Shown here piece after piece: positions 15,801 to 23,200 of a DNA stretch of 33,534 nt (its first letter is position 1; every line of letters starts with the position of its first letter). Made by a program: the position numbers and the translations under genes. The notes below the pieces were generated by a model. That model worked only from the letters and a program-made list of their open reading frames with translations, was not told where the DNA came from and ran no database searches. Source of the stretch: UBA6921 sp964532385 (GTDB lineage Bacteria > Pseudomonadota > Gammaproteobacteria > SG8-11); assembly GCA_964532385.1 (NCBI GenBank), contig CAZHHW010000027.1:1-33534 (forward strand). The letters run 5' to 3'.

Positions 15801-17139
15801 ATTCTCCGTCACGCTCGCACCGGATACGACCACGCTTTCAAACCTCAAGGGTTCCGACAAGCAAATTGCACTGGCGTGGAAAACCGCGAGCGGCGCCACC
15901 GAGTACCATATCTACTGGAATACCAGCGGAAATGTCACGACCAAAGATGCCATGCTGAAAACCAGTGCCGCGTCTTTACTTCATGAAAAAATAAATAATG
16001 GCGTGAAATATTTTTACCGCATCGCGGCGAGTAATACGGGCGGCGAAAGTGAGTTGTCACCGGAAGTTTCGTTGACGCTGGCTCCTGATGCACCGGTTAT
16101 TACGCTGACTAACGGCGAAAACAAGCGCATCACGTTAGGCTGGACGCCGGTCCCCGGCGCGGTGTCCTACACCATCTACTGGAAAGTCGCGGCCGCTAGC
16201 GGCACGGCCTTCACTGCCGTGCCCAACGCCGTGGCGCCGTATGTGTTCAATGGATTAAGCAACAATACGAAATATGCCTATAAAGTGACGGCCGTGAATG
16301 CCGGAGGCGAGGGTTTCGCGTCCGAGCAGCGCGTGGCCACTCCGCACAACCAGCGCTTGTCCGGCTTGTTTCCCGATCCGGCCTTGCAGCAATGCATTAA
16401 CGGCGAAGCGGCGATTAGCGGCTGGATGTACGGCGATGAAGTATCGGGCATTCTGGTATGCAATGAATTGGGCATCACTAATTTGACCGGATTGGAATGG
16501 TTGGAAAATGTCACTAACCTGTCCCTACGCAGTAATCACATTAGCGATGTGAGCCAGTTGAGCGGTCTTACCACGCTAAGCTATCTCGCTCTGGATGCGA
16601 ACGAGATCACCGATCTTAAACCGCTCGCCAAGCTGAATAAGCTGAACTATCTGTCGCTCAGTGCAAACCCGTTGAGCGATATCGGTCCGCTCTCGGGTTT
16701 GACGGCGGTGACGAGTTTGTATCTGAACGATACCAAGGTCAGGGATCTCTCGCCGCTGGCGCGATTATCGAACGTGGTTTATTTGTCCGTGTATAACAGC
16801 GAAGTCTCCGATGTGCGGCCATTGACGGCGCTGAAAAATCTTTCCAGTTTATATCTGGGCGGAAATCATATTGTCGACGCCGGGCCCTTCGCCGCCTTGA
16901 CCAGCCTTACGGAGTTGGATATTTCCGGCAATGAGCTGGGCGGTCACGGCGTGGGGCATGTGGACGCGTTGGTATCGCTGAAAAATGCGCGCCTGTTGCA
17001 ACTGGGCGGCAACAGCGCGCTGTCGTGTGCCGATGTGACCAGCGTGATAAACCGGCTGCATTCGCCGCCCGTGGATCTCGATGGAATCTTCACCAATACC
17101 GATCCGGTCGTGGACGGCGAGAATTGCGTTAATCCATAA
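12847..17139 (+). CDS. Secreted giant protein: 13 fibronectin III repeats plus leucine-rich repeats
   Basis: A 1430-residue protein with a signal peptide (cut near AHG, residue 22). It then has 13 consecutive fibronectin type III repeats of about 88 residues (about 27-1168). Each has the core xxYxxYWNTxGxVxxxD, a VHxxLxxGxxYYYRIAAxNxGGES block, and most end LAPDAP. The last 260 residues form about eight leucine-rich repeats of 22 residues of the internalin type (for example TLSYLALDANEITDLKPLAKL), capped by a segment with two cysteines (SCADVT, GENC). No sortase, PEP-CTERM or membrane anchor is visible, so the protein is exported to the periplasm or beyond by an unseen route. FN3 and LRR arrays usually bind proteins or glycans; an adhesin or matrix role is inferred. 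The ribosome site is weak. Confidence 0.88.
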   Translation: MRAFRFRWWAAALCMMVQLAHGETAPDGVTASGLSAVAGKQNVTLTWPKVADAVWYNLYWQRIGSTTSSVNKIVNVTSPFVHERLASGATYQYQLKAGNDLGERDTGFTATITLVPGRPQAVEVQASAAQTATLQWEPVTGALHYRIYWNTSGKVTTSDPAVTAMQASYLHQNLRPGARYFYRIAAQNSAGEGELSRETSVQLTSAAPLIASITAAENDAMLTWPLVAAAESYHLYWNTTGGVTKNDHKIEYVSPTFIHPGRARGATYYYRLSALNLAGESELSPEVSLTFPPLAPQPQVRNDSDHVFLDWTPVGGATHYEVYWDTRPGVTNASRKISGVTSPFTPSSLQAGETYYYRVAAANAGGETLSTELAAALRPAPPLIAQIDKAPHQITLQWAPVVGAQSYTLYWNTQGNVGPSANKIIGVTFPWVHTGLSNGVTYYYRMAAKNIGGESALSPEVRVVMVPDAPVIAAVQGGDKQTTLRWNAVPSSDLYTIYWNTRGDVSTRDEKVTTKDIQWTHTALRNGGKYYYRVSAHNEGGESDLTAQVDVTLAPDAPHAEVAAVGESEITLRWNPIEGAAAYNVYWNTRGNVSTRDNKLASVSPPFVHAQLRRGETYYYLITAANAGGETAAAPLQATLLPEPPGLPAVLGADKQITLSWNAVNGAVTYRVYWNSKGGVAVTDTHLDVSASSVVHTGLANGSVYFYRIAALNAGGESPLSAETKVTLAPDAPVIAPPRGGDKQVTLTWERVSGAAAYNIYWNTTGDVISKDQKISAATSPYVHQNLANGLTYHYQITAVNAGGETSATPVHVTLIPDAPAAGSASAADKHATLQWGAMPGATGYIVYWNTTGKVSERDAHLEALKAPLPHTGLLNGGSYYYRISARNEAGASPLSPEFSTTLAPDAPVLQTAQGSDRVSNLRWTPVFGATDYRVYWNTSGNVTTKDARLSSTEAVLTHTALVRGMTYYYRIAAVNAGGEAVGPEFSVTLAPDTTTLSNLKGSDKQIALAWKTASGATEYHIYWNTSGNVTTKDAMLKTSAASLLHEKINNGVKYFYRIAASNTGGESELSPEVSLTLAPDAPVITLTNGENKRITLGWTPVPGAVSYTIYWKVAAASGTAFTAVPNAVAPYVFNGLSNNTKYAYKVTAVNAGGEGFASEQRVATPHNQRLSGLFPDPALQQCINGEAAISGWMYGDEVSGILVCNELGITNLTGLEWLENVTNLSLRSNHISDVSQLSGLTTLSYLALDANEITDLKPLAKLNKLNYLSLSANPLSDIGPLSGLTAVTSLYLNDTKVRDLSPLARLSNVVYLSVYNSEVSDVRPLTALKNLSSLYLGGNHIVDAGPFAALTSLTELDISGNELGGHGVGHVDALVSLKNARLLQLGGNSALSCADVTSVINRLHSPPVDLDGIFTNTDPVVDGENCVNP
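12925..16350 (+). repeat. Array of 13 coding repeats of about 263 bp (FN3 modules)
   Basis: The array averages 263 bp per unit and is visible in DNA as well as protein. Units 11 and 12 share an identical 26-base string at 15652-15677 and 15913-15938, exactly 261 bp (87 codons) apart, which points to a recent duplication. Other units have diverged in the third codon position while keeping the protein core. The first and last units are the most different. Confidence 0.85.
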
Positions 17140-17149
17140 TCTCCGCCGC

Positions 17150-19174
17150 TTATAGCAACGGGACGATCATCAACGCCACGATGTTCATGATTTTAATGAG
17201 CGGATTGATCGCCGGGCCGGCGGTGTCTTTGTAGGGATCCCCGACGGTATCTCCCGTAATGGCGGCTTTGTGCGCATCCGAACCTTTGCCGCCGAAGTTA
17301 CCGGTTTCGATGTACTTCTTGGCATTGTCCCAGGCGCCGCCGCCGGTGGTCATGGAGATGGCGACGAATAATCCGGTGACAATCGAGCCCACCAGCAAAC
17401 CGCCCAGCGCTTGTGGTCCTAAAAGCAAACCCACCGCCACTGGTGTCAATACCGGCAACATGGCTGGCAATACCATTTCCTTGATGGCTGCGCGCGTCAG
17501 CATGTCCACCGCGGTGGAATAGTCGGGCGCCTGTTCCCCGGTCATGATGCCGGGAATTTCGCGGAACTGGCGCCGCACCTCGACAACCACCGATTGCGCC
17601 GCGCGTCCCACCGACTCCAATGCCATTGCGCCAAAAAAATACGGCACCAGGCCGCCAATGAACAGGCCAATGATGACCTTCGGGTCGGACAGATCGAAAC
17701 TCGTCGCCAGGTTCAGATGGTGGTTCAGCTCGCGCGTGTAATCGGCAAACAGCACCAGCGCCGCGAGACCCGCCGAGCCGATCGCGTAGCCTTTGGTGAC
17801 CGCCTTGGTGGTGTTGCCGACCGCGTCCAATGCATCCGTGATTTGGCGCACTGCCGGGTCAAGATTCGACATTTCGGCGATTCCGCCGGCATTGTCCGTG
17901 ACCGGACCATAGGCATCCAATGCGACAATGATGCCGGTCATCGACAACATCGAGGTGGCGGCGACCGCAATGCCATACAGGCCCGCAAAGTGAAAGCCAA
18001 GATAAATCCCGACGCACACGACGATCACCGGAGCGCCGGTGGAGCGCATCGACAAGGCCAGTCCGGAGATGATGTTAGTGGCATGACCGGTCACGGATGC
18101 CTCCGCGACGGCGCGTACCGGACTGTATTCGGTGGCCGTGTAGTACTCGGTGATGACAATTAACAGGGCGGTGACCCCTAGCCCCACCAAGGCGGCGCTA
18201 TATAGCGCAGATGTACTGATCTCCGGCACGCCGCCCATGATCCAGTCCGTGACCGGATAAAATGCCGCCGCCGACAGCACGCCCGCGCCGATCACGCCGC
18301 GATATAACGCATTCATCACCTTGCGATCGGAGCCGATCTTGACAAAAAAAGTGCCCAGCACACAGGCCAGCACCGATACGCCGCCCAGTACCAGCGGATA
18401 CAAGGCAGCCGCGGCGGCATGTTGAGGGAACATCGACGCGCCTAGAATCATCGCCGCGATGATGGTCACGGCATAGGTTTCGAACAGATCCGCCGCCATG
18501 CCGGCGCAGTCCCCCACGTTATCGCCGACATTGTCGGCAATCACGGCCGGGTTGCGCGGATCATCTTCCGGAATCCCGGCCTCGACTTTGCCGACCAGGT
18601 CGGCGCCCACATCCGCGCCCTTGGTGAAAATACCGCCGCCCAAACGCGCGAAAATGGAAATCAGAGATCCACCGAATGCGAATCCGACCAGAGGAGCCAG
18701 GTCAGGACTAACGCTGCCTCCGGCCAGTGAATCCAGCAGTGCATAAAATCCCGCGACGCCCAACAGGCCCAGACCCACGACCAGCAGCCCCGTAATCGCG
18801 CCCGCGCGAAACGACACGCGCAGGCCGGCGTCCAGGCCGCCGCGCGCGGCTTCCGCCGTGCGGACATTAGCGCGTACCGATACGATCATGCCGATATAAC
18901 CCGCAGCCCCGGACAACACCGCGCCTAATGCAAAGCCAGCGGCGGTAAGCATTCCAAGTCCGAAGAAGATCACCGCGAACAATAAAATTCCGACCACACC
19001 GATGGTGGTGTATTGCCGGTGTAAATAAGCGGATGCGCCTTCTTGTATGGCACGGGCAATTTGACGCATGCGCTCATTGCCATCAGGCAACGACATCACG
19101 TGGTAAGTGGAAATCGCACCATAGAGTAATGCGACGGCTGAACAAAGCAGAGCAAACATGAGTCCGGTGGACAT
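17150..19174 (-). CDS. hppA: Membrane-bound proton-pumping pyrophosphatase
   Basis: A 674-residue integral membrane pump with about 16 predicted helices that couples pyrophosphate hydrolysis to H+ export across the membrane. The substrate site GADVGADLVGKVE is at about residues 186-198, followed by the acidic DNVGDNVGDCAGMAADLFETY block (214-234), and the C-terminal acidic motif is in DAHKAAITGDTVGDPYKDT. The segment GNTTKAVTKGYAIGSAG carries Lys457 and Thr460, the family signature of K+-independent H+ pumps; K+-dependent pumps have Ala at the Lys position. The start has a near-perfect AAGGAGGAGT site (19178-19187). Length is normal. It converges with the FN3-LRR gene with only 10 bp between stop codons. 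Such pumps recycle biosynthetic pyrophosphate when energy is scarce. Confidence 0.96.
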   Translation of the reverse strand: MSTGLMFALLCSAVALLYGAISTYHVMSLPDGNERMRQIARAIQEGASAYLHRQYTTIGVVGILLFAVIFFGLGMLTAAGFALGAVLSGAAGYIGMIVSVRANVRTAEAARGGLDAGLRVSFRAGAITGLLVVGLGLLGVAGFYALLDSLAGGSVSPDLAPLVGFAFGGSLISIFARLGGGIFTKGADVGADLVGKVEAGIPEDDPRNPAVIADNVGDNVGDCAGMAADLFETYAVTIIAAMILGASMFPQHAAAAALYPLVLGGVSVLACVLGTFFVKIGSDRKVMNALYRGVIGAGVLSAAAFYPVTDWIMGGVPEISTSALYSAALVGLGVTALLIVITEYYTATEYSPVRAVAEASVTGHATNIISGLALSMRSTGAPVIVVCVGIYLGFHFAGLYGIAVAATSMLSMTGIIVALDAYGPVTDNAGGIAEMSNLDPAVRQITDALDAVGNTTKAVTKGYAIGSAGLAALVLFADYTRELNHHLNLATSFDLSDPKVIIGLFIGGLVPYFFGAMALESVGRAAQSVVVEVRRQFREIPGIMTGEQAPDYSTAVDMLTRAAIKEMVLPAMLPVLTPVAVGLLLGPQALGGLLVGSIVTGLFVAISMTTGGGAWDNAKKYIETGNFGGKGSDAHKAAITGDTVGDPYKDTAGPAINPLIKIMNIVALMIVPLL

Positions 19175-19328
19175 GAAACTCCTCCTTAACGATAGCCTGT
19201 GATCTGAAATGAAACTTCGGTTTTAAGTCTGGCCCGGTCCATGGGCGATATCTAGCGGGGTTTTCCTATGCCCGAATCGGGTAGATTGATCAGCCCTGCG
19301 GATTATTGTCATCATCCCGCACCCGCCT

Positions 19329-19337
19329 TGGTAAAAT
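19329..19337 (+). promoter_or_regulatory. Extended -10 promoter candidate for trhO
   Basis: TGGTAAAAT is an extended -10 element (TGn plus TAAAAT, five of six). TTGTCA at 19306-19311 would be a good -35 but the spacing is 20 bases, longer than usual. The predicted start of transcription is near 19344, about 34 bases before the ATG. Confidence 0.4.
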
Positions 19338-19377
19338 CAGCCGCTTCTTATTATAAACAGCTGTGGATGAACCAGAA

Positions 19378-20127
19378 ATGCCTGAACACGTGGTGTTGAC
19401 GTTTTATAAATTCGTGAACTTATCCGGTTATGAGGTACTGCGCACGCCTCTGCTTGAGTTATGCCAGACGCATAAAGTCATCGGCAGCATTTTACTGGCG
19501 CAGGAAGGCATCAATGCGACCATTGCCGGTTCGCGCGCCGGTGTGGCCGCGGTAATAACCTTTCTGCGCGCCGATCCGCGCCTGGCGGATTTGCACTACA
19601 AGGAATCGGCGGCACGCGAACCGCCCTTTGGTCGCATGAAAGTACGCCTGAAAAAAGAAATTGTCACGCTCGGCATTGAGGGTGTCGATCCGGCGGCGGC
19701 CGTGGGCGAGTATGTTCCCGCGGCGCAGTGGAACGATCTGCTGGGCGACGACAAGGTGCTGGTGCTTGACACTCGTAATAACTACGAAACCGCCTTGGGT
19801 GGGTTTGAGCATGCTGTCGATCCGGGCCTTGCGGCATTCCGGCAATTCCCGGATTACGTGCGGCGTACACTCGATCCCGGCACGCATACTAAAATTGCAA
19901 TGTATTGCACCGGCGGTATCCGCTGCGAAAAAGCCAGCTCATATCTGTTGAAGGCGGGTTTCAAGGAGGTCTACCACCTTCAAGGCGGGATTTTAAAATA
20001 TCTTGAACAGGTTCCCGCACCGTCCAGTTTATGGCGCGGCAGTTGTTTTGTATTCGATCAGCGCGTGGCTTTAACCCAGGGATTAGCCGAAGTTTCCGCT
20101 AATTGCGCTGATGAGCCTGGTCGATGA
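19378..20127 (+). CDS. trhO: tRNA uridine(34) hydroxylase (rhodanese-domain protein)
   Basis: A 249-residue protein of the TrhO/YceA family, which hydroxylates uridine 34 of certain tRNAs using oxygen as the first step to 5-oxyacetyl- or methoxyuridine. The N-terminal part has LTFYKFVNLSGYE and the acylphosphatase-like block GSILLAQEGINATIAG. The rhodanese domain follows, with LVLDTRNNYE and the active loop CTGGIRCEKAS (Cys177 and Cys183), then YHLQGGILKYLE. The ATG at 19378 is chosen over an in-frame GTG at 19363 because it best fits the family start; neither has a strong ribosome site. The C-terminus lacks the longer Cys-rich tail of some relatives. Its last 29 bp overlap the end of the TPR lipoprotein gene on the other strand. 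Confidence 0.92.
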   Translation: MPEHVVLTFYKFVNLSGYEVLRTPLLELCQTHKVIGSILLAQEGINATIAGSRAGVAAVITFLRADPRLADLHYKESAAREPPFGRMKVRLKKEIVTLGIEGVDPAAAVGEYVPAAQWNDLLGDDKVLVLDTRNNYETALGGFEHAVDPGLAAFRQFPDYVRRTLDPGTHTKIAMYCTGGIRCEKASSYLLKAGFKEVYHLQGGILKYLEQVPAPSSLWRGSCFVFDQRVALTQGLAEVSANCADEPGR

Positions 20128-20608
20128 TACGTTGATTGCGTTCCATGAGGTCCGCATCGCGCGCCGCGAAACTGTTGGATTTTTGCGCCAGACTCATCGC
20201 GAGTTGGGTTTTCCCCTGGCGTAGACGGATGGCGGCTAAATGGTGCCAGAGCACGGCATTACGCGGTTCGATACGCAGCGCGCGTTCAAGTTTGGCGGCG
20301 GCGACCTCCAGATCGCCGCCGCTTTCCTGCGCCGTGGCTTCGCTCAATAATGCAAGTACCGCCGGGTGGGTGGTCGTCTGCGCATCGCTGTACACCGGTG
20401 GCGGGATGGTTGGCGTGTGTGCGGGTTCTTCGGTGACCGCGCTGGGTTCGCGAGCGGGTGGGGTGGATGGAATCTCCGTGGCAGGAGTTTCGACCGATGG
20501 TTTTCCGGTGTTAATTTCATCCGGCAGCGGGGCTGTTGCGGCACAACCAGCCAGTTGAATGATCATGAGACTGATGGCCCAACGGGGTTGTCGTTTAAAA
20601 TGATTCAC
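20099..20608 (-). CDS. TPR-containing lipoprotein encoded with PBP1B
   Basis: A 169-residue lipoprotein: signal peptide with lipobox LAGC (Cys22), a Pro/Thr/Glu-rich linker (about 27-80), then about two tetratricopeptide repeats (VAAAKLERALRIEPRNAVLWHHLAAIRLRQGK). It starts with GTG; the sequence GTGA (20608-20605) joins its start to the mrcB stop, a sign of translational coupling. Similar small TPR lipoproteins follow mrcB in many gammaproteobacteria. A role as a partner or localiser of PBP1B is plausible by context, as outer-membrane lipoproteins such as LpoB activate PBP1B in enterics, but no sequence feature here proves it. Its 3' end runs 29 bp into trhO. Confidence 0.85.
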   Translation of the reverse strand: MNHFKRQPRWAISLMIIQLAGCAATAPLPDEINTGKPSVETPATEIPSTPPAREPSAVTEEPAHTPTIPPPVYSDAQTTTHPAVLALLSEATAQESGGDLEVAAAKLERALRIEPRNAVLWHHLAAIRLRQGKTQLAMSLAQKSNSFAARDADLMERNQRIIDQAHQRN

Positions 20609-22938
20609 CTAAAAAGCCCTTTAATCCATTGTATGGTTTGATCGACTGCTCCACCCAAACCGGCGCACGGCGAATAATTTGCGGGCGCGGTTCCGGCGAA
20701 GAAGCCTAATTGTATTGCTCCGGCACATGAAGAATCGCCGCGTAAGTTATTGGACGGATCGATCCATACCAGCTCCACATTGTCGGGTACCGCCCATACT
20801 CCGGGTTGGGCGCTGATGCCGCTCATCAAGTCTCCCCACACACGCAGCGCACCTTCGGCACCGGTCAGGTGCGCTGAACGGTCGTCGTCCATGCCCATCC
20901 ATGTTACCGCCAGCCGGTCATGGGTGAAACCGGCAAACCAGCTATCTCGCAAATCGTTGGAGGTTCCGGTTTTTCCTGCCACGGCCAATGAAGCCGGAAT
21001 CATCGAATACAGGGAGCGTCCGGTGCCTTCGCGTACCGCATCCTGCAAGAGAGTGTTCACTAAATAGACTGCCGATGCATCGACAGTTTTTTCGATCGAC
21101 AAGGGGAAGCGCTGCAACGGTTGGCCGTCGATGGTCATGACGGCGTTGATGGCACGCAAAGGCGCGTGAAAACCACCGTTCGCCAGTGTGTGATACATCT
21201 GTGTGACTTCCAGCGGTGTAAATGAAGCAGCCCCCAGCAATAACGACGGATAAGGTTCAATTTCACGTTCGACGCCCAGCGCATGCAAGGTATCGACGAT
21301 ATTCGGCAAGCCCACCGCCAGACCCAGATGCGCGGTGGCCAGGTTGTATGAATTCGACAGCGCTTGATAGAGCGGCACTTGGCCGTGCTCCTGATGGTCG
21401 TAATTTTCCGGTGTCCATTGCTTGCCGTCGCCGCCTTTGAGTGACACGGCGGTGTCATCCAGGAGCGTGACTGGTGTGTAGTTTTGCGAATCTTTAAGTG
21501 CGGTGAGGTACACCGCGGGTTTGACCAGCGAACCAATTTGCCGCACCGCATCGCGCGCGCGATTAAAGCCTGCGAAATTCGGATCACGCCCGCCGACGAC
21601 CGCGAGCACTTCCGCGCCTTCGACATTGACCACCACAGCGGCGCCTTGCAGTTGCCCTTGCGGGAGCCGTTTGGATTTTTCGATCAGGTGAATCTGATTG
21701 ATCATGGCGCGGTCGGCCGAGCGCTGCACCAGCGGATCGAGCGTGGTGAAAATTTGCAGGCCTTCGCTGGTCAGATCTTCTTCGCGGTAATCGCGCTTGA
21801 GCTGGTCGCGCACCAAGTCCAGAAACGCTGGGAAGGGCGTAACGCCGCTCGCCGCCACTTTAGTAATGCCAAGATCCGCTGCCTTGCTGCGTTTCGCTTC
21901 CTTGTCGTTGATCTCGCCCAGTGCAAGCAAGGCATCCACCACCAGATCGCGGCGCTGGCGGGTGCGTTGTTGATGCCGGCGCGGGTCATAAAAAGAAGGA
22001 CCTTTGACCAACGCGACCAGCAGTGCGATCTGTTCGGTATGCAGTTCATTCAGCGGCCGGCCGAAATAAAACTGGCTCCCCAGACCGAAACCGTGAATGG
22101 AACGCGCACCGTCTTGACCGAGATAAATTTCATTGAGATAGCTCTCCAGAATTTCCTCTTTCCCATAGCGGCGTTCGAGTTGCAGCGACATGATGATTTC
22201 ATTGATCTTGCGCGACAGCGTGCGCTCATTGGTAAGAAAGAAATTCTTGACCAGTTGCTGGGTGATGGTACTGCCGCCTTGCACTGTTCCGCCCGCCCGC
22301 AAATTGGCAAACAAGGCGCGAAACATCGAACGCGGCGCAATGCCGTTATGCTCATAAAAATCGCGATCTTCGATGGCCAGGAGGGCTTTGATCAACAAGG
22401 GAGGAACGTCGCTAAGCTTGACTAATATGCGGTCTTCGTTATGCGCGGGGTAAATGCTGCCGATCTGCATCGGATCGAAACGCACCAGATTAAGAGGCTC
22501 GTTCCCGCTGGCGGGAGACAGGTTGCTGATTATTCCACCGTCGAATTCGGCGTGAAATGCAATGGAGGGTTCTTTGCCGTCCCAAAACGTGGTGGCGCGC
22601 GTGATAACAAAAAACGAATTCCCTTTACGCCTGTAGCTGCCGGAAACTTTCGGTACCGGCGCATCGTAATAGCCGAGGCTGGTCAGCTCCTGTACGAACT
22701 GGTTCGGGGTCATGTTCATGCCCGGGTAAAGTTCCAGCGGGCGCGCATACACACGTGCGGGAAGCGCCCAGCGTTTGCCTTCGAACTTGGCTTTCACCAG
22801 CGAATCAAGATAACTGACATAGGCCCACAACGTGAGCATGCCGATAACCGTCACGGCCAACAGGAACCAGCGCCAAAAATGCGGAGACCTGGCGCATTGA
22901 CGGGCGAATTGTTTAAACCACTGTTGCCAAGGGAGCAT
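20605..22938 (-). CDS. mrcB: Penicillin-binding protein 1B, bifunctional transglycosylase/transpeptidase
   Basis: A class A PBP of 777 residues that polymerises lipid II and cross-links the peptides. A cytoplasmic tail and one membrane helix (about 22-42) are followed by a UB2H-like domain (PARVYARPLELYPG to about 120), typical of PBP1B. The GT51 domain has catalytic Glu190 in AIEDRDFYEHNG and GGSTITQQLVKN (221-232). The transpeptidase has Ser470 in SLVK, the SYN triad at 530-532, and KTG at 656-658, so both activities look intact. The ribosome site is weak (GAAG). It is divergent from the lytic transglycosylase gene across 262 bp and co-transcribed with the TPR lipoprotein. Confidence 0.97.
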   Translation of the reverse strand: MLPWQQWFKQFARQCARSPHFWRWFLLAVTVIGMLTLWAYVSYLDSLVKAKFEGKRWALPARVYARPLELYPGMNMTPNQFVQELTSLGYYDAPVPKVSGSYRRKGNSFFVITRATTFWDGKEPSIAFHAEFDGGIISNLSPASGNEPLNLVRFDPMQIGSIYPAHNEDRILVKLSDVPPLLIKALLAIEDRDFYEHNGIAPRSMFRALFANLRAGGTVQGGSTITQQLVKNFFLTNERTLSRKINEIIMSLQLERRYGKEEILESYLNEIYLGQDGARSIHGFGLGSQFYFGRPLNELHTEQIALLVALVKGPSFYDPRRHQQRTRQRRDLVVDALLALGEINDKEAKRSKAADLGITKVAASGVTPFPAFLDLVRDQLKRDYREEDLTSEGLQIFTTLDPLVQRSADRAMINQIHLIEKSKRLPQGQLQGAAVVVNVEGAEVLAVVGGRDPNFAGFNRARDAVRQIGSLVKPAVYLTALKDSQNYTPVTLLDDTAVSLKGGDGKQWTPENYDHQEHGQVPLYQALSNSYNLATAHLGLAVGLPNIVDTLHALGVEREIEPYPSLLLGAASFTPLEVTQMYHTLANGGFHAPLRAINAVMTIDGQPLQRFPLSIEKTVDASAVYLVNTLLQDAVREGTGRSLYSMIPASLAVAGKTGTSNDLRDSWFAGFTHDRLAVTWMGMDDDRSAHLTGAEGALRVWGDLMSGISAQPGVWAVPDNVELVWIDPSNNLRGDSSCAGAIQLGFFAGTAPANYSPCAGLGGAVDQTIQWIKGLFR

Positions 22939-23104
22939 TTAAGACGTTACTTCACCGAAGATAAAAGCAGCCAATTATGTGACGCGATGAGGCGCACCGG
23001 AACGTAAGATTAATGGACGATGCAGTATTGCATGGGACTTAGAAATTAGGGGTGCAAAATCCTTCCGTCAAAGCCCCGGCACTGTACTGTGGTCCAAGGA
23101 AGTT

Positions 23105-23113
23105 TGCTATATT
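23105..23113 (+). promoter_or_regulatory. Extended -10 promoter candidate for mltD
   Basis: TGCTATATT fits an extended -10 element (TGn plus TATATT, five of six). No good -35 lies 17 bases upstream. Transcription would start near 23120, leaving a leader of about 80 bases before the ATG at 23201. It lies in the 262-bp divergent spacer shared with mrcB. Confidence 0.4.
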
Positions 23114-23200
23114 ACACAACACAATAGGGTCATCGCCTGATTCCCTGAAATATTCCTTGCGGCGATCCGGTTACCAGCGATCATCGGTAGGTAAAAAAGC

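Noticed and set aside
12925..16350. Regularly spaced repeats that could suggest a CRISPR array or tandem satellite
   Set aside because: The period is about 263 bp, the repeats are in one continuous reading frame and encode FN3 modules.
21484..22425. A 313-codon open frame on the plus strand
   Set aside because: Antisense to mrcB, which has all catalytic motifs on the other strand.
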